Below are positions 26,371 through 40,281 of a DNA stretch of 64,000 nucleotides, piece by piece. Source of the stretch: Montifringilla adamsi (Eukaryota; Chordata; Aves; Passeriformes; Passeridae); NCBI GenBank assembly GCA_017590115.1, contig JAGGNK010006559.1:8173784-8237783 (forward strand), written 5' to 3'. The position numbers and the translations under genes are program-made. The notes under the pieces were generated by a model. It worked only from the letters and a program-made list of their open reading frames with translations, made no database searches and was not told where the DNA came from. The number at the start of each line of letters is the position of its first letter. The stretch's first letter is position 1.

Positions 26371-28877
26371 CTGCAATCAACTAATGCTACTAATTAATCC
26401 TCCTAACCCTGCAAACTGGGGTGATGGACTTGGCAGTTGTTTGTGACACCTTACAAACCTTGGGAAGGTTTGAGAGAGTGTGACTTTGCACAGTCCAAAC
26501 TGTACCAGACGCTGTAAAAATAATTAAGAGAGAGATTTCTAACTTGCAGCATCTGAAGAGGTGCCATCCTTCCCTTATGCATAGAAGCATATTTTATACT
26601 TAATAATTTTATTGCTTCTGTTTTATAGAGCTAATTTAAAGGCAGTTACTGCACTGGCACTCCTGTTCAATTCCTTTCCTACATTACTCTGCATTTGCTT
26701 CTCTGCTTCTGGTAAAGGTCCAGAGTCAGTGAATCTGCCAGATCAAATTTGAGTGTCAGGTTTCATGACCTCTCTCAGTTTTGAGCGCTGTAACTGCGGC
26801 ACTCTTGATTCTTCAGGTCTTGTCAGCTGAGCAGCAGTGTGAGTTTTTTGCATGTAAAATATCAGTCTTAAGATAGCAGAATGCAGAAAGGTGCAATTTA
26901 GCTGACAATCTTCATATGAGTTTCTCTTGACAGGATTAATCTTGCACCTCTCTTATTTGTTCCATATAAATTGCTCATTACTGACTTCTTGGGGTGTCTT
27001 GGGAAAAGCCTAGATAGGTTATTGAAAGCATTTGTGCTGACAATCCTTTGTCTGTGCTAATTGCAATCAAACAAGAAAGCTGATAGAAATGGCCATCCTC
27101 ATTATCTGGGAGGTATTTATGTTGCAGTATGGAATGGAATTCAGTTCTGCCTAAAAAAATATAAATGTAAACAGGTTAAATATTTTTTAATAATTGCAGT
27201 TATAGTCAGTAAGCATCCGTAAGCTTACAGCAAAGAGTCTTTGCTTTTCTTTCCCCCTCATGGCTTTTCTTTCAGTGAGAGTTGAATCTGTTCCTGCTAC
27301 ATGGACATCAACAGTTCTGCAACTGCATTCGCTGGAACAGTGTTTTAAAGCATTTGTTAACTCCTTGGAGACAGAAATTGCATCAATCTGTATGGTGAAA
27401 AGATGCTTAGACAATGCACGGGAGCTGAGTATTGACTGGCTTTAAAGCAGTACCCCACTACCATTACTGTTGTAATCTCCAATATGAGAACAAGCACTGT
27501 ACACCTGGTCTCCATAATCTAATCCTGTTTAGTGAGTAATATTTTATATTCTGATATAACTGTTTGGTAAATTCCAAGTGGAATGTTCTATATTGAAATC
27601 TTGGGAAGTAAAAATGTAGATAAAAGACATCTACATAGGCTTATGCCTGATTTTTTTTTAAAGTCAGACCAATCTGTTTTATTCTGTCCATGACAGAGGC
27701 CAATGATAAAAGTGTCACCATCCGACACAACTGTCTTCTCTGAATGTTCAGTTATATGAAATCTTGCTCTCAAGAGAGTTTTTTCACTAGCTTTTAAAAG
27801 GTAGCAACGTTTACTTGCTTTCTGATACAGAAGAACTAAAAGCAGGTTAAGGCAGGATTTTGAACAATGACTCAAAGTCAAGATTTTTAATCACTTTTGG
27901 TGCTAATGTTGAGTCAAGCTCACGAATTCTTTGCGATTTTATATTCTTATTTTGCCTCTACATGTCTCATTTTGTCATGTTTATACTAAACTGCCCCTTC
28001 ACATAGGGCAGAAAAATAGGTCCAGCTATGTACTTCAGGTTTTTACCTGGTTCTCTGTTAAGTGAGGAAAGCTCTTACTTGCCTTAATGGTCCTACTGCT
28101 TATCTGTAGCTTTATCATTGCTCCTTCTATATCTCCTCTCTAATCTAAACAGTAAAAAACTTTTGTATTTTATACAGCACAGAAATCCTGCCAGACTAAT
28201 TTTCTCTGTTGGAAATGGGCTGAATATTAAAAGAACTATTTATCTCTTTGAATATCTGACTTTATACTTCATAATAAAGGTCAGACACTCTCCTGGTAAT
28301 GCAAAATGCTATTAGGTTGAAAAGATCAAGACTATATACCTTCACTTTTTAGATAACACGTGTACTGTGTAATTTCTTGAATCTGTACCAGACAACCCCA
28401 GATTTCACAGTTTTAACAGAAAATTTAGACATGCACGGAGATGGCTAGAGTAGCAAGATATGCTATGTGCAACACAGTAACAGGAAATTCATAAAGGTGA
28501 AACCTGAACTATTTTAAAGGTCAGTAAACTCTTTTTGTTTTAGCGTTAACAAAACTTTTTATTAAAAAATATCTCAAAGATGACAGAAACCTTTACAGCT
28601 AACATTTTTATCAGGTTAGTTTCCAAGGACACACAGTGGGACAAGTCCTTTAATTGAGATAAGAAAGGCATTAAATAAATCAGTTGCCTAGTAGAAATGG
28701 AATTTAAGAATACATGTTCGAAAAAACAATGCAAGAAATTACCTGAATGGTGCTTGCAAATTCATCAATGCTGCAAGCTTTGTGCAGTTTCCAAGATATC
28801 TGCAGCTGTGTTATTAGACTTGTTGAACCTGTGGAGCCTCCTCAGTAGGATTTCTTCAGACTGAGCTGACTGGTTTG

Positions 28878-28922
28878 GCACCTTTCTTTGCCTCATTCTT
28901 TTAACCTGGCAGGTAAGGTCAC
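28878..28922 (+). promoter_or_regulatory. Recursive-splice-like acceptor/donor junction (candidate)
   Basis: A pyrimidine-rich tract (tttggcacctttctttgcct, then cattctttt) leads to a cag acceptor that is directly followed by a gtaagg donor; the junction falls between 28912 and 28913. Such zero-length acceptor/donor pairs mark recursive splice sites in some long vertebrate introns. The motif is short and can occur by chance; no flanking exon supports it. Confidence 0.15.
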
Positions 28923-30892
28923 TTGGCTGAGGGCAGAGAGTTTGTGGATTATTTCTGCTTTCTCACTGATATTGTCCAAGGGAAAAGATATGCTTAATCT
29001 GTGTGAGAACATGGCAGCTCAGCTTGCTGATGCAGACTCTGGCTTGAGGGTTTAGTTTTGCAAGCGCCCACCTGAACAATGAGGTGAGCAGACCATGCAA
29101 GAAACTTTAGCAGAAACTGGCTTTTGACATTTCCCATGGGCATGGCTTGATGGTATGGAGCACTGGCATCCTGAATCCCTAACTGCCTCTTACACAGTAC
29201 CAGGACAGCTTCAGAATCTGTCCTGCCTTGTGGCTGGGCATGACACTGCTGGTTGCTGCCTGTGTGCTGCCTTCATTGAACACTGCCCTTGATGTGAGAA
29301 AAGCTAGCACAGAAAACTGGTGTTCACCAGTCTCCCCTTGTAGACTTGAACCACTGCGGTAAAATAAGCTGAAAAAAGGCAGCAGAGTGATCAGATATGT
29401 AGAACACTGCATAAAGAGATGACAGTATGTTTCCTTGCTTACTGAAACCCCTACTGCCTCAGCTGTCAAGTTGTTTGACCAAATCTTTACTCTCTTCAGG
29501 AGAATATTTATTTGAAGTTACAGCTGTTACATCCTTTATGATGTTTCTTATCCTGTTCCCACTGGTCTATACTCCTTTGTATTTTCTTCCTCATGTATTT
29601 AATTGCTACAAGGTATTTAAGAAATTAATTAATCTGGAAATATTTTTCTAATTATTCTATCATGTTACAATACTTTTGACTAAGAGAGAACATAATATAG
29701 ACACAACAGAATTTGAGAAAATTATTTCAGAAGAAATAGAAAATCGTCATCCTACAAAATAATTGTTTCAATTTAAGGGAAAATATGTATTGATTTTGAT
29801 ATTTTATTTTCGTTTTGTCACTCTTTACCTATATTGCTCTCTCATCACTTTTGTGGCTGTTATTGTCAGTTCACCCACTTGCACTGCCACTGACTTAACC
29901 CCTAACAGGAAGCCCATTTGTCTACCTTAATTTATTCACCTACAGAATAACAATACAGGAGATGCTTCTATTTGCACACCTGATCTTCTTTCACATAATT
30001 CTGCAGGTTGTGGAGAAGCTGGCAGCATGGGGTTCATAAAGGGATCCTTTTCCCAGCATATCTGCTACTTGTGAGGCACATTTATTATTGCACTCACTGT
30101 CAAGCAGCATCAGTAAAGTTCATCCTTCAGAAGATGCAAGTTCTGATCCTGTTGCTTTTTGTCTCCTGCCAAAATACATCACTGCAGTTTTCAATCACAA
30201 ATGCCTTGCAACTCTGTGGGCTGTGAGGACTATTAGAAACGACCATCCTAATTTGCATGCAGGGATGGCAAGGTACAAGGAAAGGGAGTCAGTTTCTTGC
30301 AGATACATCTTGCTTTTAACAGCACAGCATGCTTCCCTGCCACTCCTCCTCTTCATAGGTCAAAAGCTGCATTAATGTGCACCACAACAAACCATTTGGA
30401 GCTAAATGGATTAATTCAGGTAGAGCAGAATTTGACTCAGTGCTCTTGTATGAATTCTCTCTCTATGGAAAACAGATCCAGGAAGAAATTAAGATTTACT
30501 GCCATTAATTTCAGAGCTCATTTTGAAAGTTTGGCTCAGATATTACATTTATAAATGTCAAATCAAAAAAATGAAAAGTATTAGCTTCTTCTTATGAATA
30601 TTTTAAAGAAATTAAACAACCACATTATTTTATGCTCTTCCTAATGTTAACTTAACTAGGTCATAAAAGAATTAAACGAGGTTAACCAGTCCCTCTGGAG
30701 GATGAAAACCAGATTGTTTAAGCATAGAAATATTCCTAAAAATAGAGATGTTAGGATATTTGAGGATTCACTTAGATAAGAATTACAGAGGGACATCTAA
30801 AGCTGGGATAAATATGACATCCCTTTTCTGTCATTGAGGATGTCAGATGTTAAAACTTTTTTTTTTTCCTTTAAGTTGTTAAGGGATTTTGC

Positions 30893-30912
30893 TTTTTTTT
30901 TTTTTTTTTTTT
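30893..30912 (+). repeat. Poly(T) run of 20
   Basis: Uninterrupted T20 preceded by another T-rich stretch at 30857-30868, directly beside the CR1 that starts near 30980. Confidence 0.85.
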
Positions 30913-30979
30913 GTGCAAGAAGTATTGAGTTTTGTGTGGGTGCTGGCTCACTAGCACTGGTGATTTCCATCTCCTTCTT

Positions 30980-31352
30980 AGGCTGGGGGTCCCAGAGCTG
31001 GATGTAGCACTCCAGGTTAGCTCTCACAGGAGCAAAGTTAAGGGGCAGAATTACCTCCTGTGACCTGCTGGCCACGCTCCTGTTGATGCAGGTCAGTATT
31101 TCATTGGCTTTCTCAGCTGTGAGCTGGCTCATGTTCAGTTTTTCATCACATCCAAGTCTTTCTCTGCAGGGCTGCTCTCAACCACTTCCCACCCAACTTG
31201 TAGGTCTGCTGGGACTGCCATGACCCAGGTGCAGGACCTTGCACTTTGCTTTGTTGAACCTCAAAAGATTTGCAGAGTTCCACCTCTCAAGTGTGGCAAA
31301 GTCCCTGTGAAGGACATCCCTTACCTCCAGTGTGTCAGCTGCACCACATAGT
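30980..31352 (-). mobile_element. CR1 LINE ORF2 reverse-transcriptase fragment, minus strand
   Basis: The minus strand encodes a decayed part of CR1 ORF2 downstream of the catalytic core. Readable segments are LLRFNKAKCKVLHLG (within 31178-31396) and then EKANEIL and SRSQEVILPL (within 30797-31132). The two frames are in register but separated by a stop, and further small changes break the protein. On the plus strand the usual reverse-complement CR1 nucleotide landmarks are present: gtcccagagctggatgtagc, gacctgctggccacgctcct and aggtgcaggaccttgcactt. Both ends are truncated: the 3' tail is missing and the fragment sits between two T-rich tracts. Non-functional. Confidence 0.9.
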
Positions 31353-32480
31353 TTTTCTCGTTTCTTTTTCTTTTTTTTTTTTCTTTTCCCAATCACAGTG
31401 AGCCAGCCCTACCCCAAAGCATTTTGGCTGTGCTTTTGAAAGTAAGAAGAAAATTGTCCCTTCTCTGATCTCCAAATTGAGATTTTCCTCATTCTTCAAG
31501 TGCATAATAAGGCATATTTATGCAAAGCCAATATTCAGTGTTGAAGAACAAGCTAATTGGGTTCTTTTCATAATTGGTAGTTTATTGGCCATTTGTATTC
31601 AAAATCATTCCCACTGAACTTCCTGAGCTGTGAAAAGCAGACACAGTGCTTTTATATTACATACCTTCTTAAGCTGTCAAGCCTAACTAAAGAATCCCTC
31701 ACTTTTATTTGGAAAAGACCTTTGCAATATCTTCAGCTACGAGGCTTTTACAGGTTAGTGCTTGAACTGGTGCTGTGTCAATATTATTGTCCCATTCAGA
31801 GAGAGTGCAAGAGCCTCCTAGGCCTTAGGTCCATCCTTCCCACCTGGGAATTCCAATGTAGAAGGATTACCTAGAGCTCAACCTTTTTGGGGCAGTAGCC
31901 TACACCTCACTGTGCATCTTCTGCCAGACTTCTCTTTTCAGATTCCTTAGGCTGTATTCCAAGAGCAGGTGCAGAGCAATTTCTTTGCTTCTGCAGTGAA
32001 GAATTGTATATGTATCAGAGTACTTTAAAAATATTGTTCTAGTTCTGTTTATAGATTAAGCACATTTTGATCTTCAGTAAAATTCCCCATCAATGGTACT
32101 GAAGAGAAAGAGAAACAACCATCAGCAACTTGTATATATTAATGTTTACAGACTGTCAGACACAGACTGCTTTTGCCACAACAGCTAATCTGTGTTGCTG
32201 GGTAATTTGGCCTTGGATATTTCCCAAGTATAATAAATGGAAAGGCTAAGAGAAAAAAAAAATCTATGCTCATAAATTTAATTTTTCTTTATGAAGCTCA
32301 CAATGAAAACTGCTGAAACCTGGAACCCAGCTCTTGCCATTTAATGTATTCTATGTGTCTAGCAGAAGTCCACAGATCTCTAGATACAAAAAGAATTTAA
32401 GATTAAAACTAAGAAACTACTGCACCCAAAGGGTGCCTTCCCTTCCAGCTGCTCATCTCTGCACTTGAAATATCTTGGCA
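31353..32480. other. Unique non-coding DNA with T-rich edge
   Basis: Begins with an interrupted T-rich tract (31353-31387) flanking the CR1. Nothing else is recognised. Confidence 0.5.
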
Positions 32481-32800
32481 TTATGCTATTTTTATGAATT
32501 AATCTTCACAAGCTGATAATATTTTCATTAATTCAAATTAGCTGCTGCATGGACAGAGCTTGTTGATTTGCAAAATACACTGTTTTTTGGCATCTTAGAT
32601 GTAGTTGTGTGGAAAGAGGAATTATCCAGACTGCAGTTTATTTACTAGGAGAAAACATGTGGACAGGCTTTAATTACAGATAATGTGGAAAACACATAAT
32701 TAAACAGAAAATTCTTGTTAAGAGTCTTTGTTGTAGATAGAATTAAACAAAGGTGAACTTAATTACCAAAGTGGTATTTATGCTTGCTATACAAAGTCAA
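32481..32800. promoter_or_regulatory. Candidate conserved non-coding or enhancer-like element
   Basis: At least six TAAT/ATTA cores (for example gaattaatc, cattaattc, ctttaattac, cataatta, cttaattac) lie within 300 bases. They sit beside a caaattagctgctgcat segment and GATA-like agataatg. The density and spacing resemble homeodomain-bound enhancers, but this is pattern reading only, and the background is AT-rich. Confidence 0.2.
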
Positions 32801-35317
32801 AATCTTGAGTAGCTAAAATACATTTTTCAGATTAAATTGATTTTAATGGAGACAGAATTGGCTTCTCAAATATGTTATATAAATAAATCAAACACTTCAG
32901 AAACCAGGACCTGTGTTTTTATCCATGATGAAGAGGGACAGTTTTGGTCCCACAAAGTTATGGTTTCTTCATAAGTTGCAGTTTGGGAACAATTTCCACC
33001 AATATTATCCACCAGTCCTGGCTCTTCTTTAAAACCTTATTTCTGAACGTCGTTGTGTGGGTCTCTGTAAACCTCTTGTTCCTTATTGCCTTCTAAAGAA
33101 ATATATATTTGCCTTGTTTATGTGTGCCACAAATTCAGCTTATATTGACCATCTCCAGATATAACAATATCATCATTTGGCGAAGATGTGGAGAAGCAGC
33201 AGCGTAGAGGATTCTGTGAATCTGATCTCCACAGTGTAGATGTTTATTAGAAAATCTTTGTGTGTGACTATAATTGATTTGGATATGATCTTCATTTAAT
33301 TTTTCACGGAATCTCTATTCTGTTGCATGTTTTAGTTTAGTTTGATGAGCACTGTTGGATCTGATTTCTCAGTACCTCAAAGACTGAAAACTCCCCAGTG
33401 ATTATGAAAGACATTTTGCTGATCAGAGCATAATCTTTCTGCCTCTGGGTATTGCAGACCCACGTATTCACCGTTTCTCTATGGACTCACCAGCTCAGCC
33501 CTGCTGATGTGGATCACATGAACACAAGGACAGCAGCCATTTGATACTCTCTTCAGCAGCAACTTATGTAAGAGATTTTACATGTTAACATGTGTAATAC
33601 CAGAGGATTTTTCTTGATGTTAGAAATCTTGTTGTCCTATAATTTACTCAAGAACCAAACTCAGCTTCAGGAATCAAGTGAGGATGAAAAGATACTGCAA
33701 AGCCTCAAGTCTTTGGAAAGAAGACATAGACTGCACAAGATTACAGAATATCAACTCCAATAGTTTTGGCCAAAGAGAAAAACTAGCAATGCTACAGATG
33801 ACAGAGGATCAGATGCAATCCTGTGGTCTCTTCTTTATTGAAGGAGTTCAGTTAGCATTCACCTGAAAGGGCCAGAATAAAGATCTCAAAATTTCACCTC
33901 AACAGAGTTGGTGAAAAAGAGAAAAAAACTAATTAATCTTTCTGATAAATCTTACAGTGGGAAGAACATTTGCAGTTTAAGAAGGCGGGCTTTTGAACTG
34001 AAACTAAAAGAATGTTGAAAGGCTGCCATCCTACAGTGATGAATAAGTATTTGTGCAAAGCAGAAGGACTATATAAATTTCTTGGAAATACAGCAGTGTG
34101 CATGCTTGGTGGGAAGAAATTAGAAATAAGGTCAAATGGTGCATTGAAATAAATATAAAGGCACACCTCTACGCTCTAAAGCAAGCCTAGGTCTTTGTAG
34201 TCTCAATCTAGGCAGAATTGTCATAGAGGTAAATTAAAAGCACTAATTAATCAGCACTTCTCCAGAATCTGATACCTCCCCTCTAACTGTAGTAGAAGGA
34301 GAAAGACAGAATGAAGAGCACTTAAATGTCAATGCTGTTGTCCATGGATGACTAAAGAATTATTGAGGTGGACCTTTTCAAAAGAGAATTTGCAATGCAT
34401 TGCAATAGCTCTCTTAACAATCACTGATTGTTTTGATCTTTGTAAGAAAATTTACATTCCACACATACAATAATGAGAATTGAACTGCATTGCTGATTGC
34501 AACAACAAGAACATGACTTATACCTTGACAGTATAATAGTTAAATAAACTTCAGAAATTAAGAAATATAGCAGCCTTCTTCCTTTAAATATTTGAAAAGT
34601 AGCATCAGTCTGGGTTTGACAAAGTAGTTAATTATAGAAGAAACAGCATGTCTCTGCAACACGAAGTGTGTGGAGTGCCTGCCAATACTGGGTTGTTTGT
34701 TGAAAGGATGTGAGGACTGACTGTACTGTGATGTGTCAGGAGATATCAATATTGATTTAAACTGTTCAGGACACACAGGACAACTTTCAATTATTGCTAA
34801 TGGGATGTGGAGCTCTTTCATTGTTCTCAGTCTCTGCGTGCCTTTCCTACATTACTTCAATATAAAAATGACAAATGAGAATTTGAACATTTCCAGGTAT
34901 AAAGACCTCAGTGAAAGTCATCTATTTCTCAAGACTTTCTGAATCATGGGCAGGAAGCATGTTTTTATACAAGACTGACTCTTCTGTTGAAATTTTGTCC
35001 TTTTTTCTACTTTGTCGGTGTTTATTCTGTCTTGCAATCACTGCCTTCTGCTATGGGCTAGCAGGCTGCTGCTCTTGTGTGTGCAAAAGCCCTTGCTTCC
35101 AAACGAAGCTAGTTTGTGCTTTACTTTGCTGAGAAATGAGAAATTTAATTGCTACAGTCGAGGTGTTGACAAAGGCTGTCCTGGTGTGAAAGTGAAGAAT
35201 TCTGCTTTAATTCCCCTTGTGCATTTTCCAGGTCAAAAGTGCTAAACATGAGTCTGGAGTCACCAGATGTTTCTCTTTCTAGTGTTGCTACAGCCTCTCT
35301 TGAGTGCCCTTTCCCTC

Positions 35318-35344
35318 TTGTTTTTCCACACTTTAGGTAAATAA
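35318..35344 (+). promoter_or_regulatory. Second acceptor/donor-like junction (candidate)
   Basis: A pyrimidine tract (ttccctcttgtttttcc) followed by acactttag and immediately gtaaataag places acceptor and donor signals back to back at 35336/35337. Same reading and same caveats as the site at 28912; the donor is weaker. Confidence 0.12.
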
Positions 35345-38300
35345 GTCTTAATTTTCAGATACACTGACTCTCTTTTATATGCTACTGCCATCCTTTCTCT
35401 GCAGCTATATAGGCTGATTTCATTGAAAGAATGACCAACTAGACAGTTTTAAATTTGTATCATTATTGTCTTTTACCAATAATTGTAAAAAGTATGTGAC
35501 AGGAACAGAGAACTGCTGAATCTAAACCTAGAAAATACCTGTTTTGAAATTTGACTCTGACAGCCATTTAAAAATGAAAATTTAAAAATGTTTGGGAATT
35601 TTATGTTTATTCTTGAAATTCAGCTGTGTGGAAACACACTGGACTCAGAAATACACTGACCCAGGTCTAGTTCAAACTTGCCTTTGAAGCGTGCAAATGA
35701 AAACTTGCAGAACAGAATGATCACCGTGCAACCACCTCCCATTACAGCAGGTGAGCAGCTGGCATGGTGCTGTTTGTTATGTGTGAACAGCGTGGTTGGG
35801 ATCCTGTGGAGCACAGATGTAAATTATCTCTGTCCCTGATAGATTACAGTGAAAAAATACAAAATGAGAAAACCATATGTAAACACATTTGTAATAGGAG
35901 AATTATTTAAAATGTCATTGAGGGAAGGAACAAGGAAAACCTCTCATGTAAGATTTACAATGAATTTTAAAAATTTGCTTTTTATAATATTTATTTTGGA
36001 GGATACTGTGCTGTGTGTCTGTCTCATTCAGAAGCCCTACTGAGATATCGTTGAAACAGCATAAATCATATCCTACAGTCTTGCTGCTTGGAAAAATCTA
36101 CACACACATTAGCAACAGAAAATTATCCTGTGAGAGCCACTCTTTACTTTTGAATGTGCAGTATGTAATAAAAGAGCTGCCAACAGAAACCTCCTCTCCT
36201 TCAAAAAAAGGAAAAATAAAGTTAATTGATGATGGTATGCAGTCACCAACTTTGCATGTTTTAAGGCATAACATTATGTGGATAATAAGTGTCTATCAAA
36301 GAGAGAATTTTTTCTCTCAACACAGATTGGATGTTAAATAAAGGCTATTAAATACCATTAAGCAGTCGTGGCTTTTTTAAAAATGTGTTTGAATGCATAA
36401 GATAGTTGTAGTTTTCCTATCTGAAGGGCTTGATTCCAACTCTAAAATGTAATTCAGCCCCAGAGAATGACAGGTATTATCTTTTCTTGCAAAAGTGAAA
36501 AAATCTTAAAATTTGATAGCAGCATAATGTAAAAAGCTGCCTTAATAAAAGATTCTACATGGATATTTTGAATAAGTATTGCTTTGACATGGTCATTCTC
36601 CTGGTACAGTGTCTCATGTCCAGTACCAGCCAGTAAGGTCCATGGTAATCTTTGATGAAAAGCCTGCACAACTCCTGCTTTAAGAAGCTATGTTCAGGTC
36701 AGGGATGATTTGCTGTCTGTTAGGCAGACTCAGGTCTACATTTTCAGTCTTTGTGGAACAAAGGTCTTCTCTAAATGTTTAGACTGCCCTTAAAAAAATT
36801 AAATTAATGAAGCTAGGATCAAGACTAAAGACTCCAGGGGGAGGCAAGAGGTAGTAAAAGTCAGCAGAAAAATGACTAATTTGTGACTGAAAGTGAGGTG
36901 CTAAGATTGAATCCATAGGTTGTCTTCCTGCTAGTCTGAGTCTTCATGCACTGCTGAAAAAAAAAAAATCATGTCTCTCTGTCCCATGCCAGTTTATGAT
37001 ATCCTACAAATCTTCAAAAGTTTTGTTGAAAGAAATGCTAGCTAGGATGGTAGAGTAACTAGCATTAATGCTTAATTAAAAAGAAAAGAAAAATATGATA
37101 ATAATTCTGTGCAATTTTCCATTGAGTTAAAATGAGAGTGTGTTGTTATTATTGCTGAGGAGATTTACTTGACAATGAGTGCTTGAGGTTTTATGATAAG
37201 GAGATTTTCATATCAATTAAAAACTACTTAGTTTTATGGATTTAAAATTCTTATTTATTCTTATGTATACATGTACACATCTGTATATATACACCATTGC
37301 TGAAACAGACTTTAAAAGTCACCTTTTTATAAGTTTTTCTGCAAAATTCTCTTTCTCTCTCCCTTTTTTATTTTTATTTTTAAATTTTAATACATTTGCT
37401 AACAGGAAACTGCTAAGGAAATAATTGAGACACTACAGTAACAGATGATGGGATTTGCAATGGTCACTGAATTTTCATACTAAAAAAGATTTGGTTATTT
37501 TGTGAAAGCTCTATGAAACACCTGTATTAGTTTTTTCAGGTCAAAATGTGCCCATATGAATGGTCTCATCCCCTATGACAAAGAAATCGGCCAGTGGGTT
37601 TACCTGCAATATCTAATTGCCTAATTTCTTACTTGGAATAGCCCAATGAAAATGATTTTAATCAGAATTCTCTACAAATACTCTGTAAGAGAAGATAAAA
37701 TGGAAAAAGTGTTGAACAAAACAGCTTACACTTAAAATAGTTAATGGATGCTAACAATTTTTTTTTCAGCTAGAATTATTCAAAGGTATAAAATGAAAGG
37801 AAGAAAAAATGACCCTTCAGACTTAACAGGAAGAATAATTTAAGCTTCTTGATTTCACAACAGCAGTGATGATGCAGGGAGGAAAAAGCCTGAGGCATTT
37901 GGTGATATGACAAATAAGACCTAAATAATGCAGTGTTTTCTCAGCTGCAAATGCAGGTGCTTGCAGAAGCAGTGCAATTGTTCAGCTTTTTGGATGTACA
38001 ATTCCTTTTACTGACATACCTGAATAAAGATTCTTTTAGCACATGTTTATTCCTCATGGCTCCAGGGCTTTCTACACATTTCCGTATGCCACATTTCCCC
38101 CTCCTGCTCCCACCCCCAATCCATCTCCCCCAATATGCAAAGATATTTGAAAACAGAAGAAACCCCAGAAACCCCATTGGACCCTCCTCCAAAACCAAGA
38201 AGGTTTTGTCTAAATTTCACTCATCATGACTGTGGCTCTCTCTCTATCACCTTGTTCAGAATGTGTGACCATGCTATAAAAAACAAGACTCACTTGTCTA

Positions 38301-38810
38301 CAGATGTGAATGAGATTTTAGTGCATGTGCACATATGCATGTACATACACTGGGGAAAATTTGATAATGCTCATGGAAATATCACTAGGGAAGCATTTAT
38401 TCCTGTCTGCACTCCTATTTTTAAACAGTATTCTCTTTTTCCTCTGTGACAGAGACATACAATATTGCTTAATGGCTACTTTCCTAGCTCTTATTTTTAA
38501 TTATTACCCTCCTATTAAGAAAAAAAATTAAAATGAAAAAAATCCCAAGTCAAACCATCCCCATAAGAGACTGAGGAAGCCTTGTGTTGTCACAGTTGTT
38601 TAGAAAACCTTGAAAACTGGACTAAATGTAACTGAGTGTTACCATTCATTTGGCAGTGCTGCTTGATGTCTGAAAATAATTGGTTTGACTCACATGAATT
38701 GACCTATGCAGTTTGTTATCTACCAACTTTGACACCAGCAATGATGCACTCAGCATCACTGTTCCTTTTTTTCTGAGTTACTGCAACATGTAGGAAAACA
38801 GGAGCAGTTG

Positions 38811-38838
38811 TTTTCTTTCTTTCTTTCTTTTTTTTTTT
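38811..38838 (+). repeat. (TTTC)n plus T tract
   Basis: Four to five TTTC units running into a T run. Confidence 0.85.
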
Positions 38839-40264
38839 GACTAAAAATTTTTAAGCTAGTTCCTCCAGCACCTTGACTTGCTGGATTGTGAGAGTCAGTC
38901 TTCCTTAGTTTAAGGAATTCAGGTGAAAAGAGCCAGATGATGCACCAGGGCTGTAAAACCTGGAGGCCATATGTGTGAACACCCTGTGTGTTGGTGTTTC
39001 AGAGAGAATGTAGGACTTCAGAACCGCTAGAAGAGAAACAGCTGAATTAATTCCTCAGATAAATATTTCAAACATGCTGAAAGCGTTACAGGTAGTTGAC
39101 TCTTTGAGATGCAATTAGAGTAGCACACAAAAATTTGTTAGCACATTTTCAGGGAAAGAGAACATAATTGAAACACACTGTTCCAAAGCAAGAACATTTT
39201 TCAGGTGAATTGTTTTGGAGTAAACTCTTTCTCAGGACTGAAAAGGAGCTTTGTGCTCTATGGTATGGGAGTTACATGACTTTAGGACATTTGGAATGTC
39301 TTTTTCTATGCATCATAATGGTAGAATAACAGAACAAAAAGGGTTGAAAAGTTGTAGGCATCTGCCAGGGGGACTATGTGTCCCAAGGAAGCAGAGGTAC
39401 TTGCTAGCATCTCCCAACCATTGCAGCAGACACCTTTGGAAACATGCTCATGGTCATAATTTCCTAATAGGTTGTTCTGGATCCTGAAAGCTGAATATAT
39501 TATCTTCAAGAGCACTTTACTTAAGTACAAGTGTACTACTTTTCATCTTATTTTTGTGAGAGTCTTTGACTTGCTCTTTCTGATAATGGTGCTCCACACA
39601 GACAGGCATTGTCCAAGAAGTATTAGCTTGTGCTGGGCTTACATTTCATAAATAGGGATACAGTGTGTTCTCTGCAACTGTTTAGCATGAATGCCATTTG
39701 TTTGGATGACGAGAAGAAATGTCTTAAAGTGGGACAAAGATGGGATAAACTTCTAGAAAATGGCAAAGTTATCTACAAGCCACTGGAAAAGGCGGTCCTG
39801 ATCTAAGCTCTTCCATTGAAATAGATTTCTCACGCAGGGATTGAGGACTCAGCTCTGAAGAGTCAAACTCTATTTAAAACATTTTCAATGCATCTGGTAA
39901 ACTCTGAGTACTCAATTGGTGCAAAGAAAATAGTTGGATTAGACTTAGTTAGAATAGTTAGATTAGCAGAAACTGAGACAGAAATTGAATTTTTGGAGCA
40001 TTATCTGTCTCCTCCACCCCCATCCCTGCCAGTGAACTGAAGGGTCATTTCAGCCCTTTTCAGAAACACTGGAGTTACCCCTTGCAGTTACACCCATGTG
40101 TCTTTTGCAGTGTCAGCTGCATCCAGCATGGCACATTTAAGACAGTTTAGGTCATGTTGCAATCCAGTATTTCAAGAAGATGGTGTTCCATCTACTTGTT
40201 ATGTCTACCACTCCTCTGGCTTCTTTCCTTGTTCCGGCACAGGTGAAACACTAGAACTTCCCTT

Positions 40265-40281
40265 AAAAAAAAAAAAAAAAA
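40265..40281 (+). repeat. Poly(A) run of 17
   Basis: Uninterrupted A17 with no upstream poly(A) signal or recognisable retrocopy. Confidence 0.85.

Larger units (their letters stand above)
26371..30979. other. Unique non-coding DNA
   Basis: No exon or interspersed repeat is recognised. The stretch 28780-29340 is moderately GC-richer and includes a juxtaposed splice acceptor/donor-like motif at 28912/28913. A T20 run lies at 30893-30912, immediately before the CR1. Confidence 0.45.

Noticed and set aside
39310..39360. Possible CR1 3' terminus
   Set aside because: Only a gaataacagaacaaaaaggg-like phrase resembles CR1; the following sequence does not continue the family order.
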